Of a DNA stretch of 64,000 bases, positions 10,007 to 20,675 are shown in pieces (within the stretch, counting starts at the first letter, position 1; each line of letters begins with the position of its first letter). The position numbers were made by a program, and so were the translations under genes. The notes beneath the pieces are model-generated. The model was not told the origin of the DNA, did no database searches, and was given only the letters and a program-made list of their open reading frames with translations. Origin of the DNA: Tricholomella constricta (Eukaryota > Basidiomycota > Agaricomycetes > Agaricales > Lyophyllaceae); assembly GCA_013368375.1 (NCBI GenBank), contig JAACJP010000054.1, positions 1-64,000 on the forward strand, in the 5' to 3' direction.

Positions 10007-13000
10007 ATGGCCTCTAATGTAACCCAGGCTATAGCCTCTGGTGACCTTGTCGACCTCGTCTCGTCGTCGGGCGCAGCAACTGTCTATCCTTCTGACGATG
10101 CCATTCTCGCTGTCCTCCAAGCCCGCTTTCGCGCCGACTTACCCTACACTAGAATTGGCGCTACCAATTTCGTCGTCGTAAATCCTTATAAAACTCTCGC
10201 TAACGTCAACGACATTAGTGCAAGGGACTATGAGGAGCGGTGCTACAAGGACACGAGCCTGCCCATGGTTGACTCGCCTAAACCCCTCCAGCCACATCTC
10301 TACGACCTGGCTGCCAGAGTCTATCTCCTTATGCGACGTCGAAGCGAATCCCAGGCTATTCTATCGAGGTGGGTTGAGACATTCATGGGCTTGCACGTCG
10401 CTTATCCACATCCACCAGGGGAATAACGGGTTCTGGCAAAAGCTCAAGCTTACGCCTCTTTATCAACCAAGTCCTACGCCTCTCGACGCACTCCAGAAAG
10501 GAGACCAAGGTGGCTGAACAGATCAAGGCCCTCGGCGTCGTCCTTGACTCTTTCGGCAATGCCAAAACACTCATGAACCCTAACGCCTCCCGTCACGGCC
10601 GCTATCTTGAACTCCACTTCAACGAGCGTGGTCGCATCAGCTCATCCAAGGTCCTCACGTACGGCCTTGACAAGTCACGGCTCAACCGTCTCACCCACGA
10701 AGAGAGGTCTTACCACGTTTTCTATCAGCTCATTGCTGGCGCTACCAGCGCAGAGCGAGACCACTTCAATCTCGAAGACCCCTCTGACTACGCCCTTCTC
10801 GCATCTTCGGGCACATACCGTCTTCCCTCTGGCCCCTTTAGCGATGACTCCATCGGAATGTCTGAGCTCCGCGCGTCCATGCGCACCCTCGGGTTCAAAC
10901 AGAAACACATGTCGTCTATATTTAGCATCCTCGTTGCCATCCTCCTCCTAGGCAACCTTCAGTTCCAAAACGGCGATGCACACGACGTCTCTGCATACAT
11001 TCACAACACGCATGTCCTCGACCACGTGGCCCGCCTCCTGGGCACCACGCCGGACGATCTCAGCCAGGTCCTGACGAATAAGACCAGCTACGTCCGCAAG
11101 GAGCTTTACACGGTCCTGCTTAACGCAGAGCAGAGTGCTGCACAGCGCGATCAATGCGTGCGCGACTTGTACTCTATCCTTTTCGCCTTTGTTGTGGAGA
11201 CGGCGAACCATAGACTGGCCCCTAGTGCCAAAGATCCTCCGCCCCACACCCAGATCATTACGCTTGACCAACCCGGCTTCCAGACGCGTGGTCCGGCCGG
11301 CACAGGCTCCATGTCCCATGGTGGTACGATGCCTCTGGTGTCCGTTTACGGCCAGAATAACTTCTACGAATTTTGCATCAACTTCTCCGACGAATTACTG
11401 CAGTCGTATGTCCTCCGCAATACGTTCGAGGACTCGGTCGGGTATAACGGGGCTATGGCCAGCGATGGGATTGCTCTGCCCTCCATAGCGACAATGGATA
11501 ATGGCGCGTGCATTGAGCTGCTGCGGGGCGCTCAGCTGAGCGAACGTTCGCAGCGGAAACCAGGTGGACTGCTTGGCGTGCTTAACAAGGGTTGCTCAGC
11601 GTTCAAGTCTGGCAAGGGCGGTGATCATCGCGACGACGACATGCTACAGGAGCTCATCTCGAAGTTTGGTGTCCATGCGTCATTTGTTGCCAACCCCGGC
11701 AGTGCTACGGACAGGAACCTATTCGGCATCAACCACTACTCTGGTCCTGTCTCTTATGACATCTCTGGATTCGTAGAGAAGGATAGTGATCTCCTTGACT
11801 CGGCATTCGTCTCGCTCCTACGACATTCGGAGGATCCCTTCGTCTCGAAGCTTCTGTCCGGGCCCAGTCTCGCCGCCGAGCGCCACAACAAGGACGAGAA
11901 CATCATCGTGCAAGCACAAGTCTCCTCAAGGCCGCTCCGCCAGCCGACACCCATTCCTTCACCAACAGGCGACCTGCCCGAAGAGCACCCGCGTCTCGAC
12001 CCAGGCAAAACCTACCCTGTCACCGCACAGCTCAACTTCACGCTCTCCGAGATCTTCGCGAGCCTCGACCGCACACGGCTCTGGAATCTCGCGTGCATCC
12101 GGCCCAACGACTCCGGCTCGCCCAACTCGTTCGACAAGCGCCGTGTGAAGGCGCAGATCCGGGCGTTGCTCCTCCCCGACGTGGCTGCGCGCCGAAGCGC
12201 GGAGTACGTCGCAGACTACGAGGTGGAGGCGTTCTGCGAGCGCTACGTGCCGACTATGCGCGGGTCGGAGGAGCAGAGGATCACGCAGTGCACACGGGCG
12301 AATGGGTGGCTGGAGGGCGTGGACTATGCGCGGGGGAGCGGGCGGATATGGCTGTCGTATGCGGCGTGGAAGACGGTGGAGGACACGGTGCGGGCTGTGG
12401 AGAAGGAGCAGAAGCGGTCGAGGGACGATGAGGATGAGGAGGGGAGCGTGATGCCGGATGATGGGACGGAGTATACGCACCCTGAGAATGGGGGCCTCAC
12501 GCCCGGGGCGCAGTCGAGCTTTTTCAATGAGAGCGCGGATAATTTGTTGTTGACCAGGACGGGCACGGATGGCACACGGTATCAGGATCCGAATGCGGAG
12601 TACGGTGCAGGCGGCCTGAATACACCTAATCAGCAGCGGGGCTTTGGTGATGCCGGGGACGCGTGGGATGAAGATGATAAAAGGGGTGGGGGTGCGCCGC
12701 CGTACTCGCCCTTGGCGAAGGCGGAGGGCGTTGTAGTGAAGGACGCGCCAAACGCGGTGGACCATGTCCCCACGAGCCGCTCGCGGCGATGGTGGCTCTG
12801 GATGGTATGGGGGAGCACGTGGTGGATACCGAGTTTCCTCCTGCGCGTCTTGGGACGCATGAAACGTCCCGATATCCGCTTGGCGTGGCGCGAGAAGCTC
12901 ACGATCTGCTTGCTCATTCTCCTCCTCAACGCCACTGTTATCTTCTACATCGTCGTGTTCGGCAAGCTACTGTGTCCCAACTTTGACAAGGCGTGGGCGC

Positions 13001-16000
13001 TCAACGAGGTCGCGCAGCATCAAGGCCAAGACGACTACTGGGTGACCATACAGGGAACTGTTTATGATGTCACGAACTTTGTGTTCGGCGACCACAGTGA
13101 CATTACGGGGCAGCCTAGCAACGGTAGAGACAGTCTGGATGCTCTTGCGGGGCAGGATCTGACGCAGTACTTCCCCGTACCGCTCGTCCTTGGATGCCCC
13201 GATCTCGTAACGGACAATAACATGGCGCTTTCGTACAAGACCAATAACGCTTCGCTCACGCAGGCAATGCACGTTTCTGGCCATTTGCAGCCGACGTCGG
13301 CGCAGCTGAAGCAGGAGGATTGGTACACCAACAATTTTTTGAAGACGATGAAGGACTTCAGGAAGGGACCGTTGGTTTATGAGAAGAAAGCAGTTGCTGC
13401 GCAGGCTGCGGATCCTGATATCGCGAGGTCTGTCTGCCCATTCATACCTCTTTCCGCTGTGGCGTGTGCTGACCTTTTGGCGCTTTTTGCATTGTAGGAT
13501 CTGGTCGATATGGGAAGGCGGTGTGTACGACTTGACGGACTACTTTTATACACAAAGCCAGAACCCTTCCACCCTTGAACAGTGGGGCTTCCTCAACACC
13601 GACATCACCGACTTGTTCAAGCAGCGCGCAGGGCAGGACATTACGGAGCCGCTTAACAAGGCCATGGCCAAGCTCGACGAATTGACCCGTCTGCAGAACG
13701 TTGCGTGCCTCAAGAACGTGTTCAAGATCGGCGAGATGGACTTTAGGAAAACGCCGCGTTGCCAGGTGCAGAACTACCTGCTGATCATCGCATCTGGGAT
13801 CTTGATGGGGTCTATGGGATTGAAATGTATGGTCTCATCATGGTCATGAAATGAGGAACTCGTCGACGCTGACTGATTCGAACTTATCTCCCTAGTCTTG
13901 GCCGCCCTTCAGTTTGGAAGCAAGCGCTCGCCTGAGCTGCAGGATAAGTTTGTGCTCTGTCAAGTGCCATGCTACACGGAAGGCGAAGACTCCCTCCGGC
14001 GTACCATCGACTCTCTCGCGGCGCTCAACTATGACGATAAGCGCAAGTTGATCTTCATTATCTGCGATGGGAACATCATTGGAAGTGGCAACGATCGGAC
14101 AACGCCGCGGATCGTGCTTGATATCCTAGGTATCGACCCGAAGCTGGATCCTGAGCCACTGCTCTTCAAATCCGTCGGTGAAGGATCCAAGGCGCTGAAC
14201 TACGGCAAGGTTTACTCCGGTCTTTATGAATTTGAGGGTCACGTTGTACCGTGAGTTGCGATTTATCAGATTCCTTCAGGCCCACGCCTTTACACTTTCT
14301 GTTTAGGTACATGGTTGTTGTCAAGGTTGGAAAGCCTACTGAGCGGTCAAAGCCGGGCAATCGTGGTAAACGAGACAGTCAAATCTTGCTGCTTCATTAC
14401 CTGAACAGGGTCCACTTCGACGCCCCGATGTCTCCTATGGAACTCGAAATCTACCACCAGATGCGTAATGTTATCGGAATTGATCCTGCGTTTTACGAGT
14501 ATATTTTTACGGTTGACGCTGATACGGTGTGTTGCCTCGTCGAAATCTAACGAGGTCTTCGCTGACGCCTAGCTCGTAGACGGTCACGCCTGATGCACTG
14601 AATCGACTTGTTGCCACCACCGCCGACGATTCGAGCATTATCGGCGTCTGCGGAGAGACAAAACTCCAGAACGAAGAAGGCTCATGGTGGACCATGATCC
14701 AGGTCTACGAATATTACATCTCTCACCATCTGTCCAAAGCCTTTGAGAGTCTTTTCGGGTCCGTAACTTGTCTTCCCGGTTGTTTCACCCTCTACCGTAT
14801 TCGAACCGCCGACAAAGGACGTCCCATTATCATTTCCAATCGCATCATCGACGAGTACGCTGAGCCCAACGTTGACACCCTGCACAAGAAGAACTTGTTC
14901 TCTCTCGGTGAAGATAGGTTCTTGACGACGTTGCTGATGAAGCACTTCCCGACGTTCAAAACCAAGTTCTGCCCGGACGCGCTGGCTCATACCATGGCCC
15001 CGGAGTCGTGGCGTATCTTGTTCTCGCAGCGTCGTCGATGGATCAACTCGACGGTGCATAATTTGTGCGAACTCGTGCTGCTCCCTGAGCTCTTCGGCTT
15101 CTGCTGCTTCTCCATGCGTTTCTTTGTCTTTATTGATCTTATTGGTACCCTAGTGAGTTCATTCTGGTTTCCTCCTTTCCCTCCTTCCTAACTGTTGATC
15201 GTGTTTGTCTCCTAGATTTTGCCCGCGACTGTCGTTTATGTATGTTCCGTTTTGGTCCTACCTTTCACAGTTTACGGTACTAAATTATCGCGATAGCTAC
15301 TTTACTTGATCATTATCGTTTCGACCCATCAAGCTGCTTTGCCTACGATTGCTATCATCATGATTGCAGTCACATACGGTTTACAGGTTCGTCTATTATC
15401 AAACGCCCCGTCTTGTGCTCGCACTAACGTGTATCTTGCAGGCTGTCATTTTCATATTGAAGCGCGAGTTCATGCTTCTCGGTTGGATGGTCGTCTACAT
15501 TTTATCGTAAGATCTCTCAGTGCTTCAGGATGTGGCGAAGTGCTTACACTTCAATCAGATACCCGGTCTACAGTTTCTTCCTCCCCGTTTATTCGTTCTG
15601 GTGCATGGACGAATTCGGTTGGGGTAATACTCGTTTGGTCATCGGTGAAGGCAAAGACAAGAAGATCATCATAAACGAGGACGAGAAGTTCGATGATTCG
15701 ATGATACCACTCAAAAAGTTCAGCGGTAAGTCACATCATCTTCGTTTTAGATGCATTAAACTTATGGATCCTTGGTAGAATACGAAGCAGAGGCTTGGGA
15801 GACTGCTTCTCGTCGCTCGGATGACACCGGATACAGCAGCAAACCACAATCTCGCCGCCCGCCTCGCTCGCGCGATGAGTCACCACACACGTATCAGCAG
15901 GCTTCCCAGTCGGGTGACTATTACCGCGACACGAACTTGACGTATAACAACAACTCGAACCCCAATCTCCGTCTGGGCGGCAGCCAGCTATCACACAGCA

Positions 16001-16582
16001 ACGTCTCGCACAGTCAGCCCATGGCACCGCAGTTTAGTGCTCCTCAGCTTCCCTTCATGCCTTTCGGCGGTGGACCGGGCTCAGTCGCTGGTTCTGACTA
16101 TGGCCAGATGCCGATGGCCATGCCTCAGATGTACCAGAATACTGGGAGCATGTATGGCATGATGGGACCAGGGATGGCGATGAACCCCATGATGTCCAAC
16201 ATGTTCACGGGAAGCGTCAACGGTTCTCAATCAGGCTTCGCTCCGCCAGCCGCGCCAGGTCTTGGAGGCGGACAACGACCCGTTTCCAGCTTTTCGCTTG
16301 CGACCACCGCCAATCTGTTTGCTGGACCAAGCACAAGTACGAACCCATCTGACGACGAGCTCTTCACTGCTCTGCGACATTACCTGAGCACACAAGATCT
16401 CATGACAGTTACAAAGAAGTACGTTTCCCACTCTTTTGCCCGTCTCGTTCGTCGACGATGCTGACTGACCTGGTTCTAGAACCGCACGCGAAGCGATAAT
16501 GGCCCGTTTCCCCAAGGCGGACCTTACATCCCGAAAAGACTTTTTGAACCAATCCATTGACACCATCCTCTCAGAATCATAA
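10007..16582 (+). CDS. Chitin synthase with N-terminal myosin motor domain (class V/VII type)
   Basis: A cell-wall enzyme that polymerises UDP-GlcNAc into chitin, with a myosin-like head for delivery to or tethering at growth sites. The start at 10007 ([20 protein letters not shown]) fits family N-termini. The first intron is 10369-10418 and rejoins the P-loop [10 protein letters not shown] (about residue 124). A switch I-like [10 protein letters not shown] (about 173) and switch II-like DQPGFQ (about 404) follow. After an acidic linker come membrane segments ([12 protein letters not shown], about 907) and a cytochrome-b5-like fold (about 990). The catalytic domain has [13 protein letters not shown] and QRRRWINST, matching the D,D,EDR and QRRRW signatures of chitin synthases. 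Terminal membrane segments, a Met/Gly-rich tail and a DEK_C-like end ([20 protein letters not shown], ending DTILSES) complete it. About 1,980 residues. The synthase motifs are complete, so activity is expected. Confidence 0.96.
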
Positions 16583-17469
16583 TAGACTATCATTTCATTT
16601 CCGTGACAATTACAATTACAATTACAATCCACAGGTTTTTCTCCATCGTACATACAATCATATCCATATCATGCATCCGTCGGACTCCGTTCCCTGCACC
16701 CTCTCTCTCTCTCTCTCACCTCGCTATAACCTTTCCTGTCGCTCGCAATGGACTTTTAGTATGTAGTATTCCAGGTTCTGCCTTTCCAAAGTTATGGACG
16801 ATCGCAAATATATTTTAGATATCTTTCTTAATCATTGTTGATCCAGGGCGTCTTGATGGCGTCTGGCCATCAAACCAAGCTTGTTTGTTCTCCTCAACAC
16901 CCTAATAATGGGGACTGGCACTCCTCAGCAAGAGGTCTCTGTGATCTGGATCACTGACACTGATGAACTCGCGTGGCAAGACTATGTGTACGCAATCACT
17001 GACACACTCAAGCACGATCAAAGATCAAGACAACCGACAAACTCGCTCATCGAGACAATCTCAGGACCTCGGCGTGCTCCCTGTGGCTGGATTGCTAGTG
17101 ATCCTTTTGCAGGGCTTTTCAGCTCACCCGACACTCTTTTTGGACACTCTTTTTGGCGTGACTCTCGCATTGGATAACCACCGACAGCCAGACAATACTG
17201 CACATACTTCTGTGTATATCTCTGGATCAGGATCCTATACATCATTATCTGTTCAACCTGTCACTTCCAGGTTTTAACCCAGTCATTCAGAGCGGTCCTC
17301 TTCCCTTTTCCCTCTCGTGTGCCGAAATCCGACTCCTCAACCAGTCACCCTTTCGTCACAATAAGGTTGCACTACAGTGATCGAGAAGCGCGTCCACAAT
17401 TACAATGATGTCTACTAGGCATGATCTACAATAGTACTATGTACGGGTCTCGCTGATGAAAAGAAAATT
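16583..17469. other. Convergent intergenic region with a CT microsatellite
   Basis: This holds the 3' untranslated parts of the chitin synthase and of the coiled-coil gene, which converge here. There is a CAATTA direct repeat near 16606-16627 and a (CT)n tract at about 16701-16718. No gene was recognised. Confidence 0.6.
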
Positions 17470-18797
17470 CTAGACTAAATAATGTGAAGTATCGTGTTTC
17501 AACCTCTTGCTTGTTCTATCGTCATCATCGTCTTCGGACCAATCCTCTGGCCTTTTTTTACCCTCTGTGGCCTCGTCCTGCATGGAGTACGAGTACAATC
17601 CTGTGTTTCCTGTCTGAATCAGCCCTAACAAGTCACAGAGTCGAAGGTTTTCGTCCATCGCCTCTCCTTCAACCTCATCTTCTTCCTTTCTGCTCCGAAC
17701 CTTCTGTGTTCCTTCAAACCGGGTTCCAAGCGCGATAATGGGCGAAACAGAGTTTATCGCTTTTTCGGACAATATGGTTGTAAGGTAGGACCGTGCAAAG
17801 GCCATGGTTGGGGCTAGGTGCTGAATGTTATTTCGCTGAGTACTGGGTCGTTCCCAAAATAGGCGTAGCATCACATCAAGGTGAGTTTTGTAGTGGTCCC
17901 ACAGGCATTCTGCAGCGCGGGCGAGTTGAGGTGACAGTGGCGTCCAATGGAATCCATTAAGAGTGAGGGGGACTAAATAATCAGGTAACTCAAAATCCTC
18001 GCCGCTTGTTTCCAACCACCAGGCCGTGAGCAAGTGCGGTACTAGAAAGAGTTAGCTGAGGGGTAGAACAAGACTACAAGAGGAATACATGCGATAGCGG
18101 TACTTGGTACCCGTTGTTGCTTCACTCCATGCATACTGTGCATCTTGGATATCGTCCGAATCTGGGGAAGTGAAGACGGCAAACTTCACGATGTCGTTAA
18201 TGGCTGAAGCGAGATAGGTCAGTCAGTACATCCCTCTTATTTCAATATCACACAACTCACCTCGTGCCATCCGATCGCAAGTCTCCCAAGCTGCAACCAC
18301 TTCTTGGTCCTTCAATCGCTCCGTTGCTTGCAAATCTTCCATACGCTTTACTTTCTCCTCCATATCTTCCAAACGCTTTACTTTCTCCTCCAAATCTTCC
18401 ACACGCTTTACTTTCTCCTTCACACCTTCCAGCTCCTGTCTCAAAAGCTCCGTGTCTCCCTGAGCCTTTTCGAGCCGTCTGGCCTTCTCCGCCTTCAAGT
18501 TGACAATGAAGATTGTAAGTTGTAAGTTGATGAAAGGGTGCAAAAACCACTCACGTTGCGCTGTCGGTCGGTTTTGCTATGGGCGATTTCAATGAGGCCA
18601 GGGGTCGTTGGATGATCTAGCTCGAAATCATAATTGCCTGGCGAGGACGAATAGGGGACCACGCCGCTCATCACTACATCCCTGGCACGTTTCGGTGTCA
18701 AAGGCGGGGGGCCGGGCACGGTAAACTTGCCATAGGAGGATTGGGATTGAGTCGAGGGTCCTCGCACACGTACTACCTCTACCTCGAACACGGACAT
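17470..18797 (-). CDS. Uncharacterised coiled-coil protein
   Basis: No family recognised. The start at 18797 gives MSVFEVEVVRVRGPSTQSQS. The first exon ends at a GTGAGT donor after DRQRN. The second exon is a charged coiled coil (AEKARRLEKAQGDTELLRQE onward) with three 10-residue repeats of the type EKVKRxEDxE. Two more introns lead to a helical C-terminal part (LTAWWLETSGEDFELPDYLV; YKTHLDVMLRLFWERPSTQ). The protein ends in an acidic/basic tail (EDDDDDRTSKRLKHDTSHYL), which could act as a nuclear signal. The stop is at 17470-17472. About 340 residues. In-phase splicing and compositional coherence make it a real gene; function is unknown. Confidence 0.75.
18331..18420 (-). repeat. Three exact-length 30-bp tandem units encoding the coiled-coil repeats
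   Basis: Units at 18331-18360, 18361-18390 and 18391-18420 differ by only a few bases, and each encodes ten residues. The 30-bp period keeps the frame, so copy-number change would lengthen or shorten the coiled coil without breaking the protein. Confidence 0.85.
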
Positions 18798-19034
18798 GGT
18801 AGTTGCACTTCAGAGAGTCCAAGGTGAGACATCGGAATATAGAGTTATCCCACACACACACGCACACGCGTCAAACAGACAGATAAATAGTCGCGTAGTC
18901 AGATACAATAAATACAAAGGACAGGGGAGGATGCAATGCGGCGACGCCACTAGACACTACTGTGGGATATGTACGTAAACGTAAACGTAAATCGTCAATT
19001 GTGATTATGAATGCTAAGAGCTAATAGATGAAAG

Positions 19035-19096
19035 GGCAAATGGCAAATGGCAAATGGCAAATGGCAAATGGCAAATGGCAAACGGCAAACGGCAAG
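19035..19096 (+). repeat. GGCAAAT minisatellite, about nine units
   Basis: Six GGCAAAT units, two GGCAAAC and a partial unit lie in tandem in the spacer between two genes transcribed to the left. A (GT)n tract with alternating CG (about 19164-19188) follows. Both are prone to length change. Confidence 0.9.
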
Positions 19097-19310
19097 AGGC
19101 ACAACAGAAAAGGAAGGGATATCTATAAATGTGCAGGGTGGTGGTGGTAATGGTGGTGGTGTACACGCGCGCGCGTGTGTGTGTGTGTGGTGGCATCAGG
19201 ATCGTTCCAGGTCGTCAATCAGTCATATGCATAGTCATTGAACACATAGCTCAGGGCGTAGGAGACATCCTCCACCCAATTCGTTTCTTCATCATCGTGA
19301 TCATCCCGCC

Positions 19311-20675
19311 TCACCGCTCCGGAAAAAGCACCATCTCCCCACCCGTCTTATCCGGGCTCCCCGGCTCCTCCTCCCCCTCTTCCCCCTCCCTATCCTGCCC
19401 CTGCCCCTCCTCCAACACCTCCCCATCCGCATCAAACCGCCTTGCCCCATTCCCACCCCCTCCCCCACCCCCACTCCCGTTAGGATACCCATACGTATAC
19501 CCATACGAGTACCGCGGCAGCGCAGGCGGCGGCGGCGGCATGCGGTACGCCTCCCGTTCCCCGTCCGACAGCGGCGTGGGCGACGCCGTGATCAGGCGGT
19601 CTAGCACCGTCGGGGTCGGGGCGGGGCTGGCGTTGGCGTTGGCGTTGGCGTTGGCGTCGAGCGCGGGGGGCAGTGGCGCGGAGGACACGGCGTTTGCTAG
19701 GAAGGTGTACATGTATGCAGGCTGCGTCTGCGCCTGCGTCTGCGTCTGCGCGTGTGTGTGAGAGTGGTTGTGTGGGTGAGAATGTGGGCGAGAATGCGAA
19801 TGTGAATGTGAATGTGAATGTGGGGGTGCAGCACGCCAGTATGCAGGGCCTTCAGGGGCCGGTACCGCCGCCGACAGCGGCGGTCTATGCGCGTGTCCTG
19901 CTGCGCCTGCTAAGCCTAGGTTCGAGCTCGCGCTAGAGCCCTTACAAGGCCTATAGCGTGTCCCGAGTGGGTTTCCACAGACGGCGCAGCCGATGCCCTC
20001 GCGTGTGCATCCGCAGGCGTTGCGCTGGATCTTGAGGGGTGCATCTGGGGGGAAGTATTCGGGGGCGAGGGGGACCACGGCGGCCGATGCGGGGGAGTGG
20101 GCTTGCCATGTGTATGGCGGGGCAGAGGCAGGGGCGGCGGCAGGGGCGGGGCGGCGGCGGGGGGCGGCGGCGAGGTGGAGCAGGGCCCCGCACCCGTTTG
20201 TTCTTCTCCTGGGGTGCTTGTGGGTCTGGGATGGGGTGTGGGGAAGGGGCAGGGGGAGGATGGATGGGGTGAAGGGGGGCTCGGGGGCGGACTCGTAGCC
20301 GCCCTGGTCGGCGCCGCAGAAGAGGGTGTAGGAGTAGTCGAGCTCGTGGTCTTGTGCGAAGCGGCGGGATGGGCGGGGCCGGCGGCGGGGTTGGGGCTGG
20401 GGCTGGGGGGCGTTGTCGTCGTCGGATTCCCATGTGGGTTCTGCGACGACGACGAGCTGGGACGAGGGGTGGTCGAGGCGCATGGCACCGCGGCGGCGTA
20501 GACGGGATGCTTCGCCTGTGCGAACGAGATCCGAGAGGACGATGGCGTCGTCGGCGTCGACGGGGGCGGGGGCGGGAGCGGTGTTTTCGGCGTCGGTGCC
20601 GCTGCTGTCGTAGTAGTCGTCGTCGTCGCTGCTGTCAGCGCGTACAAAGATGAGAGGCATCGGGACAACAACCAA
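19311..20675 (-). CDS. Low-complexity protein with a Cys-rich CGNPLGTR motif, function unknown
   Basis: A single open exon of 454 codons; the second Met (20657, MPLIFVRADSSDDDDYYDSS) may be the real start. Most of the protein is low-complexity: an acidic start, Pro/Arg stretches, His-Ser repeats, Gln-Thr repeats, Ala-Asn repeats, a Pro run and a Gly run. In the middle sits a compact, clearly different segment, CGCTREGIGCAVCGNPLGTR followed by YRPC. It has five cysteines spaced C-x-C-x6-C-x2-C-x10-C and could bind zinc. I recall similar CxxCGNPLGTR segments in other agaricomycete proteins of unknown function, but cannot verify this. The long open frame in GC-rich DNA is partly expected by chance, so the Cys motif is the main reason to believe it. 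Confidence 0.65.
   Translation of the reverse strand: MVVVPMPLIFVRADSSDDDDYYDSSGTDAENTAPAPAPVDADDAIVLSDLVRTGEASRLRRRGAMRLDHPSSQLVVVAEPTWESDDDNAPQPQPQPRRRPRPSRRFAQDHELDYSYTLFCGADQGGYESAPEPPFTPSILPLPLPHTPSQTHKHPRRRTNGCGALLHLAAAPRRRPAPAAAPASAPPYTWQAHSPASAAVVPLAPEYFPPDAPLKIQRNACGCTREGIGCAVCGNPLGTRYRPCKGSSASSNLGLAGAAGHAHRPPLSAAVPAPEGPAYWRAAPPHSHSHSHSHSRPHSHPHNHSHTHAQTQTQAQTQPAYMYTFLANAVSSAPLPPALDANANANANASPAPTPTVLDRLITASPTPLSDGEREAYRMPPPPPALPRYSYGYTYGYPNGSGGGGGGGNGARRFDADGEVLEEGQGQDREGEEGEEEPGSPDKTGGEMVLFPER

Noticed and set aside
11959..12765. 268-codon minus-strand frame opposite the chitin synthase
   Set aside because: Arg/Leu-rich shadow of the coding strand in GC-rich DNA.
19060..19200. Possible Z-DNA-like GT/CG tract and minisatellite as a functional element
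   Set aside because: Simple repeats are common in spacers; no evidence ties them to a function.
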